The position numbers were made by a program, and so were the translations under genes. From NCBI RefSeq assembly GCF_019392195.1, contig NZ_JAHXKI010000002.1, positions 930,001 to 994,000 on the forward strand: DNA of 64,000 bases, read 5' to 3'. The first letter of the stretch is position 1; the number at the start of each line of letters is the position of its first letter. This document shows positions 35,454 through 45,267 of this stretch, in pieces. The notes under the pieces were generated by a model. That model made no database searches, was not told the DNA's origin, and saw nothing but the letters and a program-made list of their open reading frames with translations. The DNA comes from Marinobacter sp. F4206 (GTDB lineage: Bacteria > Pseudomonadota > Gammaproteobacteria > Pseudomonadales > Oleiphilaceae).

Positions 35454-36662
35454 TTACTGATCCAGCAATTCAACCCAATGCTGAACCGGCACCTTGGCCT
35501 TGGTCTCCAGGTGCATCTGGCAACCGATGTTGGCAGTCACGATACGATCCGGATTGTCCACCGTCAGCGCCTTGAGCTTGTTACCCAGCAACTGCTGGCT
35601 CAGTTCCGGCTGCAGCACGGAATAGGTGCCCGCAGACCCACAGCACAGGTGCTTGTCCTTGGTTTCCGCCAGGTTCACCCCGGCCTTCGTAAGTACCTGT
35701 TCGACCACGCCGTTCTGCTGCATGGCATGCTGCAATGTGCAGGGGCAATGGAAGGCAACCTTGCCTGGGCTCTGGTGAAGCTTGAGTTTTTCGAGATCCT
35801 GCTTCAGCAGGAAGGCACCAAGATCGGTACACAGCTCGCTGACTTTGTGGGCCTTGGCCGCATACACCGGATCATCCTTCAGCAGATGGCCGTAGTCCTG
35901 AACCATGGCGCCACAGCCGGAAGCCGTCATGACGATGGCTTCGGCACCGGCCTCAATCGCCGGCCACCAGGCATCGATATTCTGACGCATCCGCTCCAGG
36001 CCCTTTTCATGCTCGGACAGGTGATAATTCACCGCACCACAGCAGCCGGCTTCGGGCGCTTCCACCATGGTGATGCCCAACTTATCCAGCACCCGGGCAG
36101 CCGCCGCGTTGGTATTGGGGGTCGCAGAAGGCTGCACGCAGCCTGCGAGCGCCAGCACAATCCGGTTGTGACTGGCGGCGGGCCACGGACTGGCCTGCTT
36201 TCTCGGCGGCACCTTGGTGCGCAGCTTTCCCGGAAGCACCGGCCTGAACACCTGCCCGAGCCGAAGCAGCAAGCCAAACAACTGGCGGTTGGGAAGCACC
36301 CGCGCCAGGCCCCAGCGAAGCCATTTGTCCTTGGGATCGCGCGGCAGCTCTTTTTCCATCAGACCACGGCTGATGTCGATCAGGCGACCGTATTGCACGC
36401 CGGACGGACACGTGGTCTCGCAGCTTCGGCAGGTCAGGCAACGATCCAGGTGTTCCCGGGTTTTTTCCGTTGCCTCCTCCCCTTCAAGGAACATTTTCAT
36501 GAGGTAGATGCGGCCCCGTGGACCGTCGCGCTCGTCATTCAGTTCCTGATAGGTGGGGCAGGTTGCGGTGCAGAACCCGCAATGGACACAGGCCCGCAGA
36601 ATGGATTCGGCCTCCTGCCCTTCCGCCGTGTTGGCAAATTGTTGAACGAGATTAGTTTGCAT
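35454..36662 (-). CDS. glcF: Glycolate oxidase iron-sulfur subunit GlcF
   Basis: A 402-residue membrane-associated subunit that carries electrons from GlcD to the quinone pool. Two 4Fe-4S motifs are at the N-terminus (CVHCGFCTATCPTY and CLTCRSCETTCPSG), and two CCG domains follow (AGCCGAVNYHLSEH and LCCGSAGTYSVLQ). It is the last gene of dctPQM-glcG-glcD-glcE-glcF, 13 bp after glcE. Confidence 0.94.
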   Translation of the reverse strand: MQTNLVQQFANTAEGQEAESILRACVHCGFCTATCPTYQELNDERDGPRGRIYLMKMFLEGEEATEKTREHLDRCLTCRSCETTCPSGVQYGRLIDISRGLMEKELPRDPKDKWLRWGLARVLPNRQLFGLLLRLGQVFRPVLPGKLRTKVPPRKQASPWPAASHNRIVLALAGCVQPSATPNTNAAAARVLDKLGITMVEAPEAGCCGAVNYHLSEHEKGLERMRQNIDAWWPAIEAGAEAIVMTASGCGAMVQDYGHLLKDDPVYAAKAHKVSELCTDLGAFLLKQDLEKLKLHQSPGKVAFHCPCTLQHAMQQNGVVEQVLTKAGVNLAETKDKHLCCGSAGTYSVLQPELSQQLLGNKLKALTVDNPDRIVTANIGCQMHLETKAKVPVQHWVELLDQ

Positions 36663-36675
36663 CGTATTCCTGCTC

Positions 36676-37743
36676 TTACAACCAGCTGTATAAGCGTCCG
36701 GGATTGAAAATGTTATCCGGATCGAAGGCGTTCTTGAGACGGCGCTGGATGCCCTTCAGGGCCTCCGGCTGATGGTGCATGACCTCACCGGAGCGGTCGC
36801 CGCCACGGAACAGGCTGACCTGACCTCCGGCAGCCCGGGCCAGGGGCTCCATGTCTTTGAGCTCACCGGGGCCACGGTACCAGCGCTGGGCGCCGGACCA
36901 GTCGATGAACCAGTTACCCTCAAGCTTCGGATTGGCGGCGGTAGAGCCGACGGAGAACCGCCATAGCGGGACATCGTTACCGGCAAAAAACTCGTGCTGC
37001 ATGTCCTGGACGGATTGCCAGAACTCCTCGCCCTGCTCCATCACCTGGCCCGACCATTTCTCCGCCGTGGCTTCGACCGCCGACTGCGCCCCCGACAATC
37101 TCAGATAGACCTTGCCATCAACCCAGCACGCACCCGTAATGGGTTTTGGCTCGGCGGACCGGCTGTTCATGTAATGGATGACCTCATCCATCGACATGTC
37201 CTGGACCAGGGTCATGGACGCGGCGGGCTTGGGCATCACCTTGAGACTGATCTCCGTGATCAGACCCAGGCTACCCAGGGCACCGGCCTGCAGCCGGGAC
37301 ACATCGTAACCGGCCACGTTTTTCATGACCTGGCCACCAAAGCGTAGATGCTCGCCCTTGCCATTGAGCAAGCGGATGCCCAGCACCTGGTCCCGTACCG
37401 AGCCGGTCCAGGGCCGCGCCGGGCCGGACAGGTTCGCGGCCAGGGTGCCACCGATGGTGGAAGCCGCGCCCAGCCGGGGCGGTTCGAAGTGCAGGGCTTG
37501 CCCCTGCTCGGCCAAAGTGGCCTCAATCTCGCTCAGCGGCGTGCCCGCCCGGACAGTGAGAACCAGCTCTACCGGGTGGTATTCAACAATACCGGTATGC
37601 TCGCCCACGCTGAGGGTACCGGCATCAGGATCGGCCTCCCGGCCCATGAAGGCCTTGGTACCACCGCCGACGATATTGAGTTTGTGCCCGCCATCGCGGG
37701 CGTGGAGCACTTGCTCCTGCAATTGTTGGAAATTATCAGCCAT
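36676..37743 (-). CDS. glcE: Glycolate oxidase FAD-binding subunit GlcE
   Basis: A 355-residue FAD-linked subunit of glycolate oxidase. The PCMH-type FAD-binding region is visible (NIVGGGTKAFMG, GAASTIGGTLAANLSGP, NVAGYDVSRLQAGALGSLG), and the C-terminal FDPDNIFNPGR motif closes it. GlcE is shorter than GlcD and cannot replace it. ATG 37743 overlaps the 3' end of glcD by 8 bp, so translation is probably coupled; the longer frame lies wholly inside glcD. Confidence 0.93.
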   Translation of the reverse strand: MADNFQQLQEQVLHARDGGHKLNIVGGGTKAFMGREADPDAGTLSVGEHTGIVEYHPVELVLTVRAGTPLSEIEATLAEQGQALHFEPPRLGAASTIGGTLAANLSGPARPWTGSVRDQVLGIRLLNGKGEHLRFGGQVMKNVAGYDVSRLQAGALGSLGLITEISLKVMPKPAASMTLVQDMSMDEVIHYMNSRSAEPKPITGACWVDGKVYLRLSGAQSAVEATAEKWSGQVMEQGEEFWQSVQDMQHEFFAGNDVPLWRFSVGSTAANPKLEGNWFIDWSGAQRWYRGPGELKDMEPLARAAGGQVSLFRGGDRSGEVMHHQPEALKGIQRRLKNAFDPDNIFNPGRLYSWL

Positions 37744-39208
37744 GGGCGGCTTCCGTAGGTTCGTGCTTGTGTTGTTTGTGTTCGAGGGAACGGTATTCCT
37801 GGCAGAACTTGAGCGCCGGGACGCCCTTGCCCGGATTGAGAATGCCGGCGGGATCAAAGGCGGCCTTCACGTCGTGGAACTGTTGCAGCTCATCGTCACT
37901 GAACTGCACTGCCATCTGTCGAATTTTCTCAACGCCGACCCCGTGTTCGCCGGTAATGCAACCGCCCACCTCAACACACAGATTGAGAATGCTGCTGCCG
38001 AACGCTTCGGTGCGTTCGAACTCGCCTGGCACGTTGGCATCAAACAGGATCAGTGGGTGCAGATTGCCATCGCCGGCGTGGAAAACGTTGGCGACGCGCA
38101 GCCCGAACTCCTCGGACATTTCCTCCATACGAAGCAGGACATTAGCCAGCTCGCGCCGGGGAATAGTGCCGTCCATGCAGTAGTAATCCGGGGAAATCCG
38201 GCCAACCGCGGGGAACGCGGACTTGCGGCCCTTCCACAGCAACGCCCGTTCTTCCTCGCTCCGGGAGGTCCGTACCGAGGTCGCGCCGAACTTGCGGAAC
38301 ACCTCCTCGGCCTGAGCAATGTGCTCGTCCACTTCCTCTTCCGTGCCATCAACCTCGCACAGCAGCAGCGCCTTGGCCTCCCGGGGGTACCCGGCCCGGG
38401 CGAAGTCGTCGGCGGCGACAATGGCGTGACCGTCCATCATTTCCAGGCCACCCGGAATGATGCCGTGCGAGATGACGCCGCCGACGGCATCACCGCCATT
38501 CTGAACGCTGTCAAAACCGGCCATGACCACGCGGGCCACCTCGGGTTTCGGGAGCAGTTTCACCTTCACTTCAGTAACCACACCCAGCAAGCCTTCGGAA
38601 CCGGTCATCAATGCCAACAGATTCATACCGCAGGCGTCCAGGCCGTCACTGCCGACAGTCACGACGTCGCCCTCGGCGGTGACCATCTCAACGCTGTGAA
38701 GGTTGTGCACCGTCAGGCCATATTTCAAGCAGTGCACGCCACCGGAGTTTTCAGCCACGTTGCCGCCAATGGTGCAGGCAATCTGGGATGACGGGTCCGG
38801 TCCATAGTACAGCCCGTACTGGGCAGCCTCCTCACTGATCGCGAGGTTGCGAACACCCGGCTGCAGCCGTGCCGTTCGTGCCAGCGGGTCGATCTCGAGG
38901 ATACGATTGAACTTGGCCAGCGAGAGCACCACACCTTCCTTGTTGGGCATGGCGCCGGCACTGAGACCGGTACCCGCGCCCCGGGCCACCACGGGAACCT
39001 GGTTTTCGTTACAGATGCGCATGACCCGCTGCACCTGCTCAACCGTTTCCGGAAGCACCACCAGCAAAGGCATCTCGCAGTACATCGACATGCCATCGCA
39101 TTCGTAAGGTTTCATGGTTTCGTTATCGGTGATAACGAAGTTCGGGTCGATAAAGGCCCGGAACTGCTCGGCCAGCTCGGCTTTGCTGACTTTCGGCTTG
39201 GTAGTCAT
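37736..39208 (-). CDS. glcD: Glycolate oxidase catalytic subunit GlcD
   Basis: A 490-residue FAD enzyme that oxidises glycolate (and D-lactate in relatives) to glyoxylate. The FAD loops (VARGAGTGLSAGAMP, TIGGNVAENSGGVHCLKYG) and the C-terminal substrate and metal motifs (HAGDGNLHPLILFD and CITGEHGVGVEK) are intact. With GlcE and GlcF it forms the membrane-bound complex. The order after the TRAP genes indicates a dedicated uptake-oxidation operon. Confidence 0.95.
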   Translation of the reverse strand: MTTKPKVSKAELAEQFRAFIDPNFVITDNETMKPYECDGMSMYCEMPLLVVLPETVEQVQRVMRICNENQVPVVARGAGTGLSAGAMPNKEGVVLSLAKFNRILEIDPLARTARLQPGVRNLAISEEAAQYGLYYGPDPSSQIACTIGGNVAENSGGVHCLKYGLTVHNLHSVEMVTAEGDVVTVGSDGLDACGMNLLALMTGSEGLLGVVTEVKVKLLPKPEVARVVMAGFDSVQNGGDAVGGVISHGIIPGGLEMMDGHAIVAADDFARAGYPREAKALLLCEVDGTEEEVDEHIAQAEEVFRKFGATSVRTSRSEEERALLWKGRKSAFPAVGRISPDYYCMDGTIPRRELANVLLRMEEMSEEFGLRVANVFHAGDGNLHPLILFDANVPGEFERTEAFGSSILNLCVEVGGCITGEHGVGVEKIRQMAVQFSDDELQQFHDVKAAFDPAGILNPGKGVPALKFCQEYRSLEHKQHKHEPTEAAHG

Positions 39209-39300
39209 AACGTTCTCTGGATTCGTATCACGTCATTCTCCGCTCATCTGCGGATGGTGCAGGCGGACCCGAAGGCCCGCCCGTTCACATCAGACAGCGA

Positions 39301-39726
39301 TCAGCTGCGTTTGGTTTCAAAGTGGTCAATACCCGCCTGGGCGCAGTCCATGTCCTGCTGGGGCGTGCCCGAGCTCAGCCCGATGCCACCGACCACTTCG
39401 CCGTCCACAATCACCGGCAGGCCACCGCCCACGGAACTCAGACGACCACCGACCTCGGTGTGAATGCCAAACGCCAGGCTACCCGGCACGTTGGCCTTGT
39501 TGTAGTCGTGGGTGGCTTTCTTGGCGGCTGCCGCCGTGAACGCCTTGTCCTGGGCAATGGTCACACTGGTGATCTTGCCACCGTCCATGCGCTCAAAGGC
39601 GATCAGATTGCCGGATTCGTCAACGATCGCAATGCACATGGGCACTCCGATCTCTCGGGCCTTTTCCGCCGCGCCCTCAATCAGAATGCGGGCATCGGCC
39701 AGATCCAGCCTGTTAATAGTCAACAT
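39301..39726 (-). CDS. glcG: GlcG/HbpS-like protein
   Basis: A 141-residue protein of the GlcG/HbpS (DUF336) family: REIGVPMCIAIVDESGNLIAF, then SVTIAQDKAFTAAAAKKAT and the Gly-rich GGGLPVIVDGEVVGGIGLSSGTPQQDM. Family members sit in glycolate operons and some bind haem, cobalamin or small molecules; the function in glycolate use is not settled. It has a GAGGAG ribosome-binding site and lies between the TRAP transporter and glcD. Confidence 0.9.
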   Translation of the reverse strand: MLTINRLDLADARILIEGAAEKAREIGVPMCIAIVDESGNLIAFERMDGGKITSVTIAQDKAFTAAAAKKATHDYNKANVPGSLAFGIHTEVGGRLSSVGGGLPVIVDGEVVGGIGLSSGTPQQDMDCAQAGIDHFETKRS

Positions 39727-39748
39727 AGTGCGTTACTCCTCAAGTGTA

Positions 39749-41284
39749 TTAGCCGTAAACCAGTCCCGGCAGCCAGGTCACGATGCCTGGAATCAGGATG
39801 CACATAAATAGTCCAAAAGCCTGAATGGCCAGGAATACCAGCGACGACTTGAAAATCGTGGCCATGGATATTTCAGGCGGGCATACGCCCCGGAGGTAGA
39901 ACAATGCGTAACCGAATGGCGGGCTGAGGAACGACATCTGCATATTCACCAGATACAGCACACCAAACCAGAGCACAACGTCATCGCCTGCCACCGGTGG
40001 GAAACCGAGCAGCCCCGGGAACTCCAGCGCTTTGACGATAGGAATGAAGATAGGAACTGCCAGCAGCAGAATACCGACCCAGTCCAGGAACATACCCAGA
40101 ACAACCAGCAGGAACATCAGCAGGAACAGGATGCCGTAAGGCGACATGCCCGTACCCAGGATGGCATCCGTCACAAACTGCTGCCCACCCTGAAGGATGT
40201 AGAAGCCAACAAAGACCGAGGCACCGAACATGATCCACAGCACCATGGCGGATGCCTTGGTCGTGGTTACCGATGCTTCCCGCAGTCCGGCAATGGAGAA
40301 CTTGCCGTGCATCATGGCCACCACGATCGCACCAAAGGAGCCGATACCGGCCGCTTCCACAGGCGTTGCGATGCCGCCGAACAACAGGCCCAGCACCAGA
40401 AATACCAGAATCAGTGGAGCAATCAGGTTTTTCGTGAGCAGGAGCTTTTCCTTCATGGAAATCCGCTCTTCCACCGGTACCGGCGGCCCCAGCTTCGGAT
40501 TAATCCAGCTGCGGATCAGCACATAGGCAATGTACATGGAAGACAGCATCAGGCCCGGGACCACGGAGCCGAGATACAACTCACCGACCGATTGCTGCGC
40601 AACAACCGCGTAGAGAATGGCCAGGATTGAGGGAGGAATCAGTATGCCCAGAGTACCGCCAGCCATGATTGAGCCCAGCGCGATCTTCTGATCGTAACCG
40701 CGCTTGAGCATCGCCGGCAGAGCGATGATGCCCATGGTGACAACAGCGGCACCAATAACACCCACCATCGCTGCAAGCAGGGTTGAGGCCAGAATGGTTG
40801 CTGTCGCCAGACCGCCGCTCAGGCCACCCATCCACTTGTAGACCACACTGAACATTTCCTCAATCAGGCCTGCGCGCTCGAGCATCGAGGCCATGAAGAT
40901 AAACAGCGGTATCGCCGCCAGATCAGAGTTGGTCATCATCGGAAAGATGCGTCCCGGCACGAGGTTGAGCATCATTGCGTCGCCCACCAGGTAGATGAAC
41001 ATCACCCCCAGACCACCGGTCACGAAAGCCAGCGGCAGCCCCATCATCAGGGCCACGGCGAGAGAACCGAACATCAGGTAGGTCAAAGGCCCGACCTTGA
41101 CGTCAGAAAGGCTACCGGAGAGTTTGAACAGGAACTGCTCATCGCTCCACGGGTCGTAGAAAAGAATGTTGATCATTTCGACACAGATGACAAACGCCAG
41201 TGCCACTGTGGCGATAATCATCAGCCAGGTACTCAGCTTCCCGACAAGGTTACTGCCCGGCGCAGTTGTTGTATTTGTAGTCAT
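39749..41284 (-). CDS. dctM: TRAP transporter large permease (DctM)
   Basis: A 511-residue inner membrane protein with about 12-13 hydrophobic segments, typical of the DctM subunit that drives sodium-coupled uptake. The family signature region with IPLFIFMASMLERAGL and the loop GGTLGILIPPSILAILYAV is clear. It overlaps dctQ by 4 bp (ATGA). With DctQ and the periplasmic DctP it forms a TRAP carrier, here most likely for glycolate or a similar 2-hydroxy acid given the glc genes downstream. Confidence 0.93.
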   Translation of the reverse strand: MTTNTTTAPGSNLVGKLSTWLMIIATVALAFVICVEMINILFYDPWSDEQFLFKLSGSLSDVKVGPLTYLMFGSLAVALMMGLPLAFVTGGLGVMFIYLVGDAMMLNLVPGRIFPMMTNSDLAAIPLFIFMASMLERAGLIEEMFSVVYKWMGGLSGGLATATILASTLLAAMVGVIGAAVVTMGIIALPAMLKRGYDQKIALGSIMAGGTLGILIPPSILAILYAVVAQQSVGELYLGSVVPGLMLSSMYIAYVLIRSWINPKLGPPVPVEERISMKEKLLLTKNLIAPLILVFLVLGLLFGGIATPVEAAGIGSFGAIVVAMMHGKFSIAGLREASVTTTKASAMVLWIMFGASVFVGFYILQGGQQFVTDAILGTGMSPYGILFLLMFLLVVLGMFLDWVGILLLAVPIFIPIVKALEFPGLLGFPPVAGDDVVLWFGVLYLVNMQMSFLSPPFGYALFYLRGVCPPEISMATIFKSSLVFLAIQAFGLFMCILIPGIVTWLPGLVYG

Positions 41285-41985
41285 GCGGTGCGCTCCCGGC
41301 CAAGGCGGACAAACAGGACAATATCCTTGATCAGCTTGGAGATGCCTGCGAGTAAAAGAAGTGATGAACCCAGCACCATCATGCCTTTGGCCGGCCAGTG
41401 CTGAATGCCCCAGGTCTCAACCGTGGTTTCGTTCATGGCGTAGGAATCCAGGAAGAAAGTCCAGGAGGTGACCAGCAGAATCAGGGCGAAAATGAAGAAG
41501 AACATCGAAGTGAAGATGTCCAGACCAACTCTTCCCCGCGCCGGCAGCATGTTGTACATCACATCCACCCGCACATGGGCACCATGAAGCATGGCGAAGG
41601 CCCCGGCCAACATATACTGCATACCCAACAGCAGGAAGCTGGCTTCATGGACCCAGATGGAGGGCGTGTTAAAGACGTAGCGCATGATCACGCCAAAGAA
41701 ATAGAACACAACGGCATTGATCGTCCAGAACGAAACGAACAGACCGGATTTGTCGCAAATCCAGTCCACTACCTTGGTAAACCAGTTCCCTTCGAACTGG
41801 AGATAAATAAGCGGATCATCCTCTTCCGCCTGTAATTCCCCTGGTGTCAATTCCGGCTCAGCACTCCCGCCTCCGTGACCACTGCTCCATTTGTCCCAGG
41901 CCATCATGATCAGCGGCATGACCGCAAGCCAGCCCCAGTAGAACCAGTGCGGCATTACGAATCCGAAACCTTCAAGATCAGACAT
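41281..41985 (-). CDS. dctQ: TRAP transporter small permease (DctQ)
   Basis: A 234-residue protein with an extra N-terminal transmembrane helix and a charged stretch (GGGSAEPELTPGELQAEEDD) before the usual four-helix DctQ core (about residues 70-225). The core motif GMQYMLAGAFAMLHGAHVRVDVMYN is conserved. The N-terminal extension makes it longer than many DctQ proteins (about 170). It lies after dctP with a hairpin between, and overlaps dctM. Confidence 0.87.
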   Translation of the reverse strand: MSDLEGFGFVMPHWFYWGWLAVMPLIMMAWDKWSSGHGGGSAEPELTPGELQAEEDDPLIYLQFEGNWFTKVVDWICDKSGLFVSFWTINAVVFYFFGVIMRYVFNTPSIWVHEASFLLLGMQYMLAGAFAMLHGAHVRVDVMYNMLPARGRVGLDIFTSMFFFIFALILLVTSWTFFLDSYAMNETTVETWGIQHWPAKGMMVLGSSLLLLAGISKLIKDIVLFVRLGRERTA

Positions 41986-42010
41986 GTTGTTACTTCCTCA
42001 GCCACAAAAC

Positions 42011-42055
42011 GGGGAAGGCGGAACTCCTCGTTCGGAGTCGTCCCTGACCTTCCCC
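42011..42055 (-). terminator. Intercistronic hairpin between dctP and dctQ
   Basis: Outer arms GGGGAAGG and CCTTCCCC enclose an inner hairpin (AACTCC with GGAGT). On the minus strand it is followed by a short TTTT. It could act as a partial terminator or stabilise the dctP part of the message, giving more binding protein than permease. Confidence 0.5.
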
Positions 42056-42085
42056 TTGTTTCTTATTTGTTAGTCCAGGAAGGTG

Positions 42086-43228
42086 TTACCGGCCCGGTAC
42101 GCCTTCAAGATCAGATTCATCGATATAGCCGACGGTATCGTTCATCATATACTCGATCTGCATGTCGAAGATCTCACGGGCACTCTCGTCCTTGTTCGCC
42201 CACTTATACCAAATCGGGATGGCTTTGCGACGCCACTCATCCAGATCTTCCTGGCTCAGACGGCTCACGGTGTCACCCGCATCCTTGAACTTCTTCATGG
42301 CCTCAACGTTGCGTTTCTGAATGGTCAGGTAGTGCTTCTGGGAGTAGATGCGCACTTCGTCCTCTACCAGCTTCTGCAGTTTCGGATCCAGCGCATTCCA
42401 GGCACGCAGGTTGACGGTCAGGTCCATCAGATCCACCGGCTGGTAGATGGACATGACGCCGGGAGGTCCGAACAGGATGTAATCAGTCACCTGGGAAAAG
42501 CCCAGTTCCCAGTTCACCGCCGGCCCCACGTAATCGGCTGCGTCGATGGTGCCCTTTTCCAGGGCCGGGAAAATGTCAGAACCCGGCAGGCTCACGGTAG
42601 AAGCCCCGAACGCCTGAAAAACCTCGGCGACCATACCACCGGGAACCCGAAGCTTCATGCCTTTAAAGTCTTCGAGGCTGCTTACCGGATTCTTGGAGTG
42701 AATGATATTTGCGTCGTGCTGGATCGGGCCAACGTAGAACAGCCCGAACTTCTTGTAGATTTCCCGGGTCTTCTCGAGCATGCCCAGTGAGTAGAACATG
42801 GTGTCCCACTGATGAGGCTGATCGGGGCCGCCTGGATAGGATGACAGGAAAACCGAAGCGGGAATCTTGCCGGACCAGTACAGGGTGAACGGGTTCATGC
42901 CCTGAAGTACGCCACTGCGAACTGAATCGAACAGTGAGTTGTTATCGGCGGCAACGGCCTTGGCTGGGAAACATTTGAAAATCAGTTCACCGCCGGATTT
43001 TTCTTCCATTCCATTACACCAGTCTTCGAACAGGTCATAGCCGACCGTACCGGCATCCCAAACGGACTGGATTTTCCAGGTCGTTGCGGCCTGGGCCTGG
43101 CCTGCGCCCATCAGCATCGCGCCTGCGAAGGCCGCGCCCACCGCGGCCGTTTTCAGAAAACTTCTCCGAGGTGGGGCCTCGGCCGTGTCACCGTGAATAC
43201 GGATGTTTTTATTCGAGTTCATCGACAC
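42086..43228 (-). CDS. dctP: TRAP transporter substrate-binding protein (DctP), Tat-exported
   Basis: A 380-residue periplasmic solute-binding protein. Its N-terminus carries a twin-arginine signal (PRRSFLKTAAVG) with a long leader, so it is probably folded before export by Tat. The DctP domain includes FEDWCNGMEEKSGGEL, the ligand-anchoring Arg region (GMKLRVPGGMVAEVFQAFGAS) and DAADYVGPAVNWELGF, resembling binding proteins for 2-oxo or 2-hydroxy acids. It is the first gene of the operon; ATG follows GGAG. Substrate is inferred from glcDEF. Confidence 0.92.
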   Translation of the reverse strand: MSMNSNKNIRIHGDTAEAPPRRSFLKTAAVGAAFAGAMLMGAGQAQAATTWKIQSVWDAGTVGYDLFEDWCNGMEEKSGGELIFKCFPAKAVAADNNSLFDSVRSGVLQGMNPFTLYWSGKIPASVFLSSYPGGPDQPHQWDTMFYSLGMLEKTREIYKKFGLFYVGPIQHDANIIHSKNPVSSLEDFKGMKLRVPGGMVAEVFQAFGASTVSLPGSDIFPALEKGTIDAADYVGPAVNWELGFSQVTDYILFGPPGVMSIYQPVDLMDLTVNLRAWNALDPKLQKLVEDEVRIYSQKHYLTIQKRNVEAMKKFKDAGDTVSRLSQEDLDEWRRKAIPIWYKWANKDESAREIFDMQIEYMMNDTVGYIDESDLEGVPGR

Positions 43229-43343
43229 ATCTCCGTTAGCGTTGTTTTTCTCAGCGTCTGATCAACGCCGGTACGATGCAGTACAACGACCGGCATTAGA
43301 AAGATATTCGTAGCCAATCGCTGTTTAGTCCAGCCATCCTGGC

Positions 43344-43358
43344 ACTGGTCAGACCAGT
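43344..43358. promoter_or_regulatory. GntR/FCD operator 1 (dctP side)
   Basis: The perfect palindrome ACTGGTCAGACCAGT holds the TGGTnnnACCA core known for FCD-type GntR regulators such as PdhR, LldR and GlcC. It lies 116 bp upstream of dctP in the shared promoter region. Confidence 0.75.
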
Positions 43359-43460
43359 TTTTCCTGCATTACAAATGGACGAATTGGACGGAATCGGCCA
43401 TATTTACAGGGCTTGGGAGCATACCGGTTGAAGGACTAATCACTTACAATTACAACAGTC

Positions 43461-43475
43461 ACTGGTCAGACCAGC
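43461..43475. promoter_or_regulatory. GntR/FCD operator 2 (regulator side)
   Basis: ACTGGTCAGACCAGC repeats operator 1 with a single change at the last base. It ends 20 bp before the regulator ATG, a position suited to autoregulation. The two sites are 117 bp apart, suggesting looping between the divergent promoters. Confidence 0.75.
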
Positions 43476-43495
43476 GAGTACAAACAGGCATCTGC

Positions 43496-44254
43496 ATGGC
43501 GATATCCCAGGAAATTTCGTACCGATTGGAGCGACTTATTCTCGACGGTGGACTGGCGCCGGAACAAAAAATTCCGTCGGAACGGCAGCTGGCCGCACGC
43601 CTTGGCGTGTCCCGGGCAATCATCCGTGAGGCACTGCATGAGCTTCAGGGCCGCGGTGTCATCGAGACCCGGCACGGCAAGGGTTCCTTTGTCGCCAGCA
43701 TGGTGCCCGGCTCCAACAGAATCGATGACCAGAGCCCGCTCATGCACCTGTTCGAGGGCCACCCCCGCACACTGTACGACCTCCTGGAAGTCCGCGAACA
43801 ACTGGAGGGTCAGGCGGCATTCCTGGCTGCCCAACGGGCAACCAGCCTGGACCGGCACCGCATCACCAAGGCCTTCCGGGCTCTGGAAGAGACAGACCCG
43901 TTGAGCAACGCGCGCTCGGACCACAGTTTTCACCTGGCCATCGTGGAGGCGTCACACAATCCGGTTCTCGTCCATGTTCTCAACAGCCTGAAGAACATGA
44001 TGCTGATGACGGTACAGGCCTCCGTGGCCAACCTGAACCCGCGGCAGGAAATGCGGAAAAAGATTGTCCGGCAGCACCGACAGCTGTACGAAGCGGTGAT
44101 CTCTGGAAAACCCGGCGCCGCCCAGAAAGCTGCTACCGCCCACGTTCGATTTGTCAGCGATGCCATGCGGAATTTGGAGAAAGATGGCAGTGAAGTGATC
44201 CGGATGCCGGTCCCGCCGGACACGTCGGCACAACATTCGCAAACAAGTCTGTGA
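43496..44254 (+). CDS. glcC: GntR-family FCD transcriptional regulator (GlcC-like)
   Basis: A 252-residue regulator. The N-terminal winged helix (LPEQKIPSERQLAARLGVSRAIIREALHEL-type, ending GVIETRHGKGSFV) binds DNA; the C-terminal FCD domain has its acidic metal/ligand motif (DLLEVREQLEGQAAF, DHSFHLAIVEASHNP). It is divergent from dctPQM-glc and has operator-like palindromes in the shared region, so it most likely controls glycolate uptake and oxidation in response to glycolate. LldR/PdhR-like lactate or pyruvate sensing is the alternative. Confidence 0.88.
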   Translation: MAISQEISYRLERLILDGGLAPEQKIPSERQLAARLGVSRAIIREALHELQGRGVIETRHGKGSFVASMVPGSNRIDDQSPLMHLFEGHPRTLYDLLEVREQLEGQAAFLAAQRATSLDRHRITKAFRALEETDPLSNARSDHSFHLAIVEASHNPVLVHVLNSLKNMMLMTVQASVANLNPRQEMRKKIVRQHRQLYEAVISGKPGAAQKAATAHVRFVSDAMRNLEKDGSEVIRMPVPPDTSAQHSQTSL

Positions 44255-44411
44255 TGCCGGCAGACTGCCACCGCATTTCGGACACTTTGATACACAGCGA
44301 CATGCCACGTATTGTGGGTAACAGCGGCAAAACCCTCTGTAATGGGTATTGATTTCCGCAGCCACAGTCCGTAAAACATGCGCCTTTGACTGACAGCCTC
44401 GGGAGCTACCA

Positions 44412-45182
44412 ATGGCGGACCAAGCGCCTTTGATCTGCAGGGATATTTACAAGACCTTCGACAAGCTGGAAGTGCTCAAGGGCATTTCCCTGGAAACCCG
44501 CAAAGGCGATGTTGTTTCCCTGATCGGCAGTTCCGGCTCTGGCAAGAGTACCTTCCTGCGCTGCATCAACCTGCTTGAAACTCCCACTTCCGGCGACATT
44601 ATCGTGCACGGTGACCCAATCCGGTTCACAACCAACCGCAAGGGCGAACGAATTCCGGCCGATAACAAACAGGTTGAGCTGATCCGGGCCAAGCTGTCCA
44701 TGGTGTTCCAGAGCTTCAATCTCTGGTCCCACATGACCGTGCTTGAAAACATCATTGAAGCGCCAGTGAACGTGCTGAAGGTGCCCAAGAAAGAAGCCAT
44801 CGAACGCGCGGAAGCCTATCTCCAGAAGGTCGGTATCTACGAGCGCAAGGATTACTACCCGGCCCAGATGTCCGGCGGCCAGCAGCAGCGGGCGGCGATT
44901 GCCCGGGCACTCGCCATGGAGCCGGAAGTCATGCTGTTCGATGAGCCGACATCGGCCCTGGATCCGGAGCTCGTTGGCGAGGTTCTGAAAGTTATGCAGA
45001 GTTTGGCCGAGGAAGGCCGGACCATGATCGTGGTCACTCACGAGATGGCTTTTGCAAGGGATGTGTCAACTCAGGTCCTGTTTTTGCATCAGGGCGTGAT
45101 CGAAGAACAAGGTACCCCCGAAAAAGTGTTTGATCATCCGGACTCGGAACGCATGAAACAGTTCCTGGCTCCCAACTTCTAA
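44412..45182 (+). CDS. aotP: Arginine/ornithine ABC transporter ATP-binding protein
   Basis: A 256-residue ATPase of the polar amino acid family (HisP-like). Walker A is GSSGSGKST, the signature [15 protein letters not shown], Walker [13 protein letters not shown], and the H-loop VTHEM. It leads the cluster aotP-aotJ-aotQ-aotM, which adjoins the arginine succinyltransferase genes, so arginine/ornithine is the most likely cargo. In Pseudomonas the ATPase is placed last; here it is first. Confidence 0.9.
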   Translation: MADQAPLICRDIYKTFDKLEVLKGISLETRKGDVVSLIGSSGSGKSTFLRCINLLETPTSGDIIVHGDPIRFTTNRKGERIPADNKQVELIRAKLSMVFQSFNLWSHMTVLENIIEAPVNVLKVPKKEAIERAEAYLQKVGIYERKDYYPAQMSGGQQQRAAIARALAMEPEVMLFDEPTSALDPELVGEVLKVMQSLAEEGRTMIVVTHEMAFARDVSTQVLFLHQGVIEEQGTPEKVFDHPDSERMKQFLAPNF

Positions 45183-45267
45183 CACTCGGTGCTATCTTGA
45201 ATTCGTACTGGATGCAAAGCTTCCATAAAAAATAAGCCGAAAAGGCAAACCACTGGAGAAGTGACAC

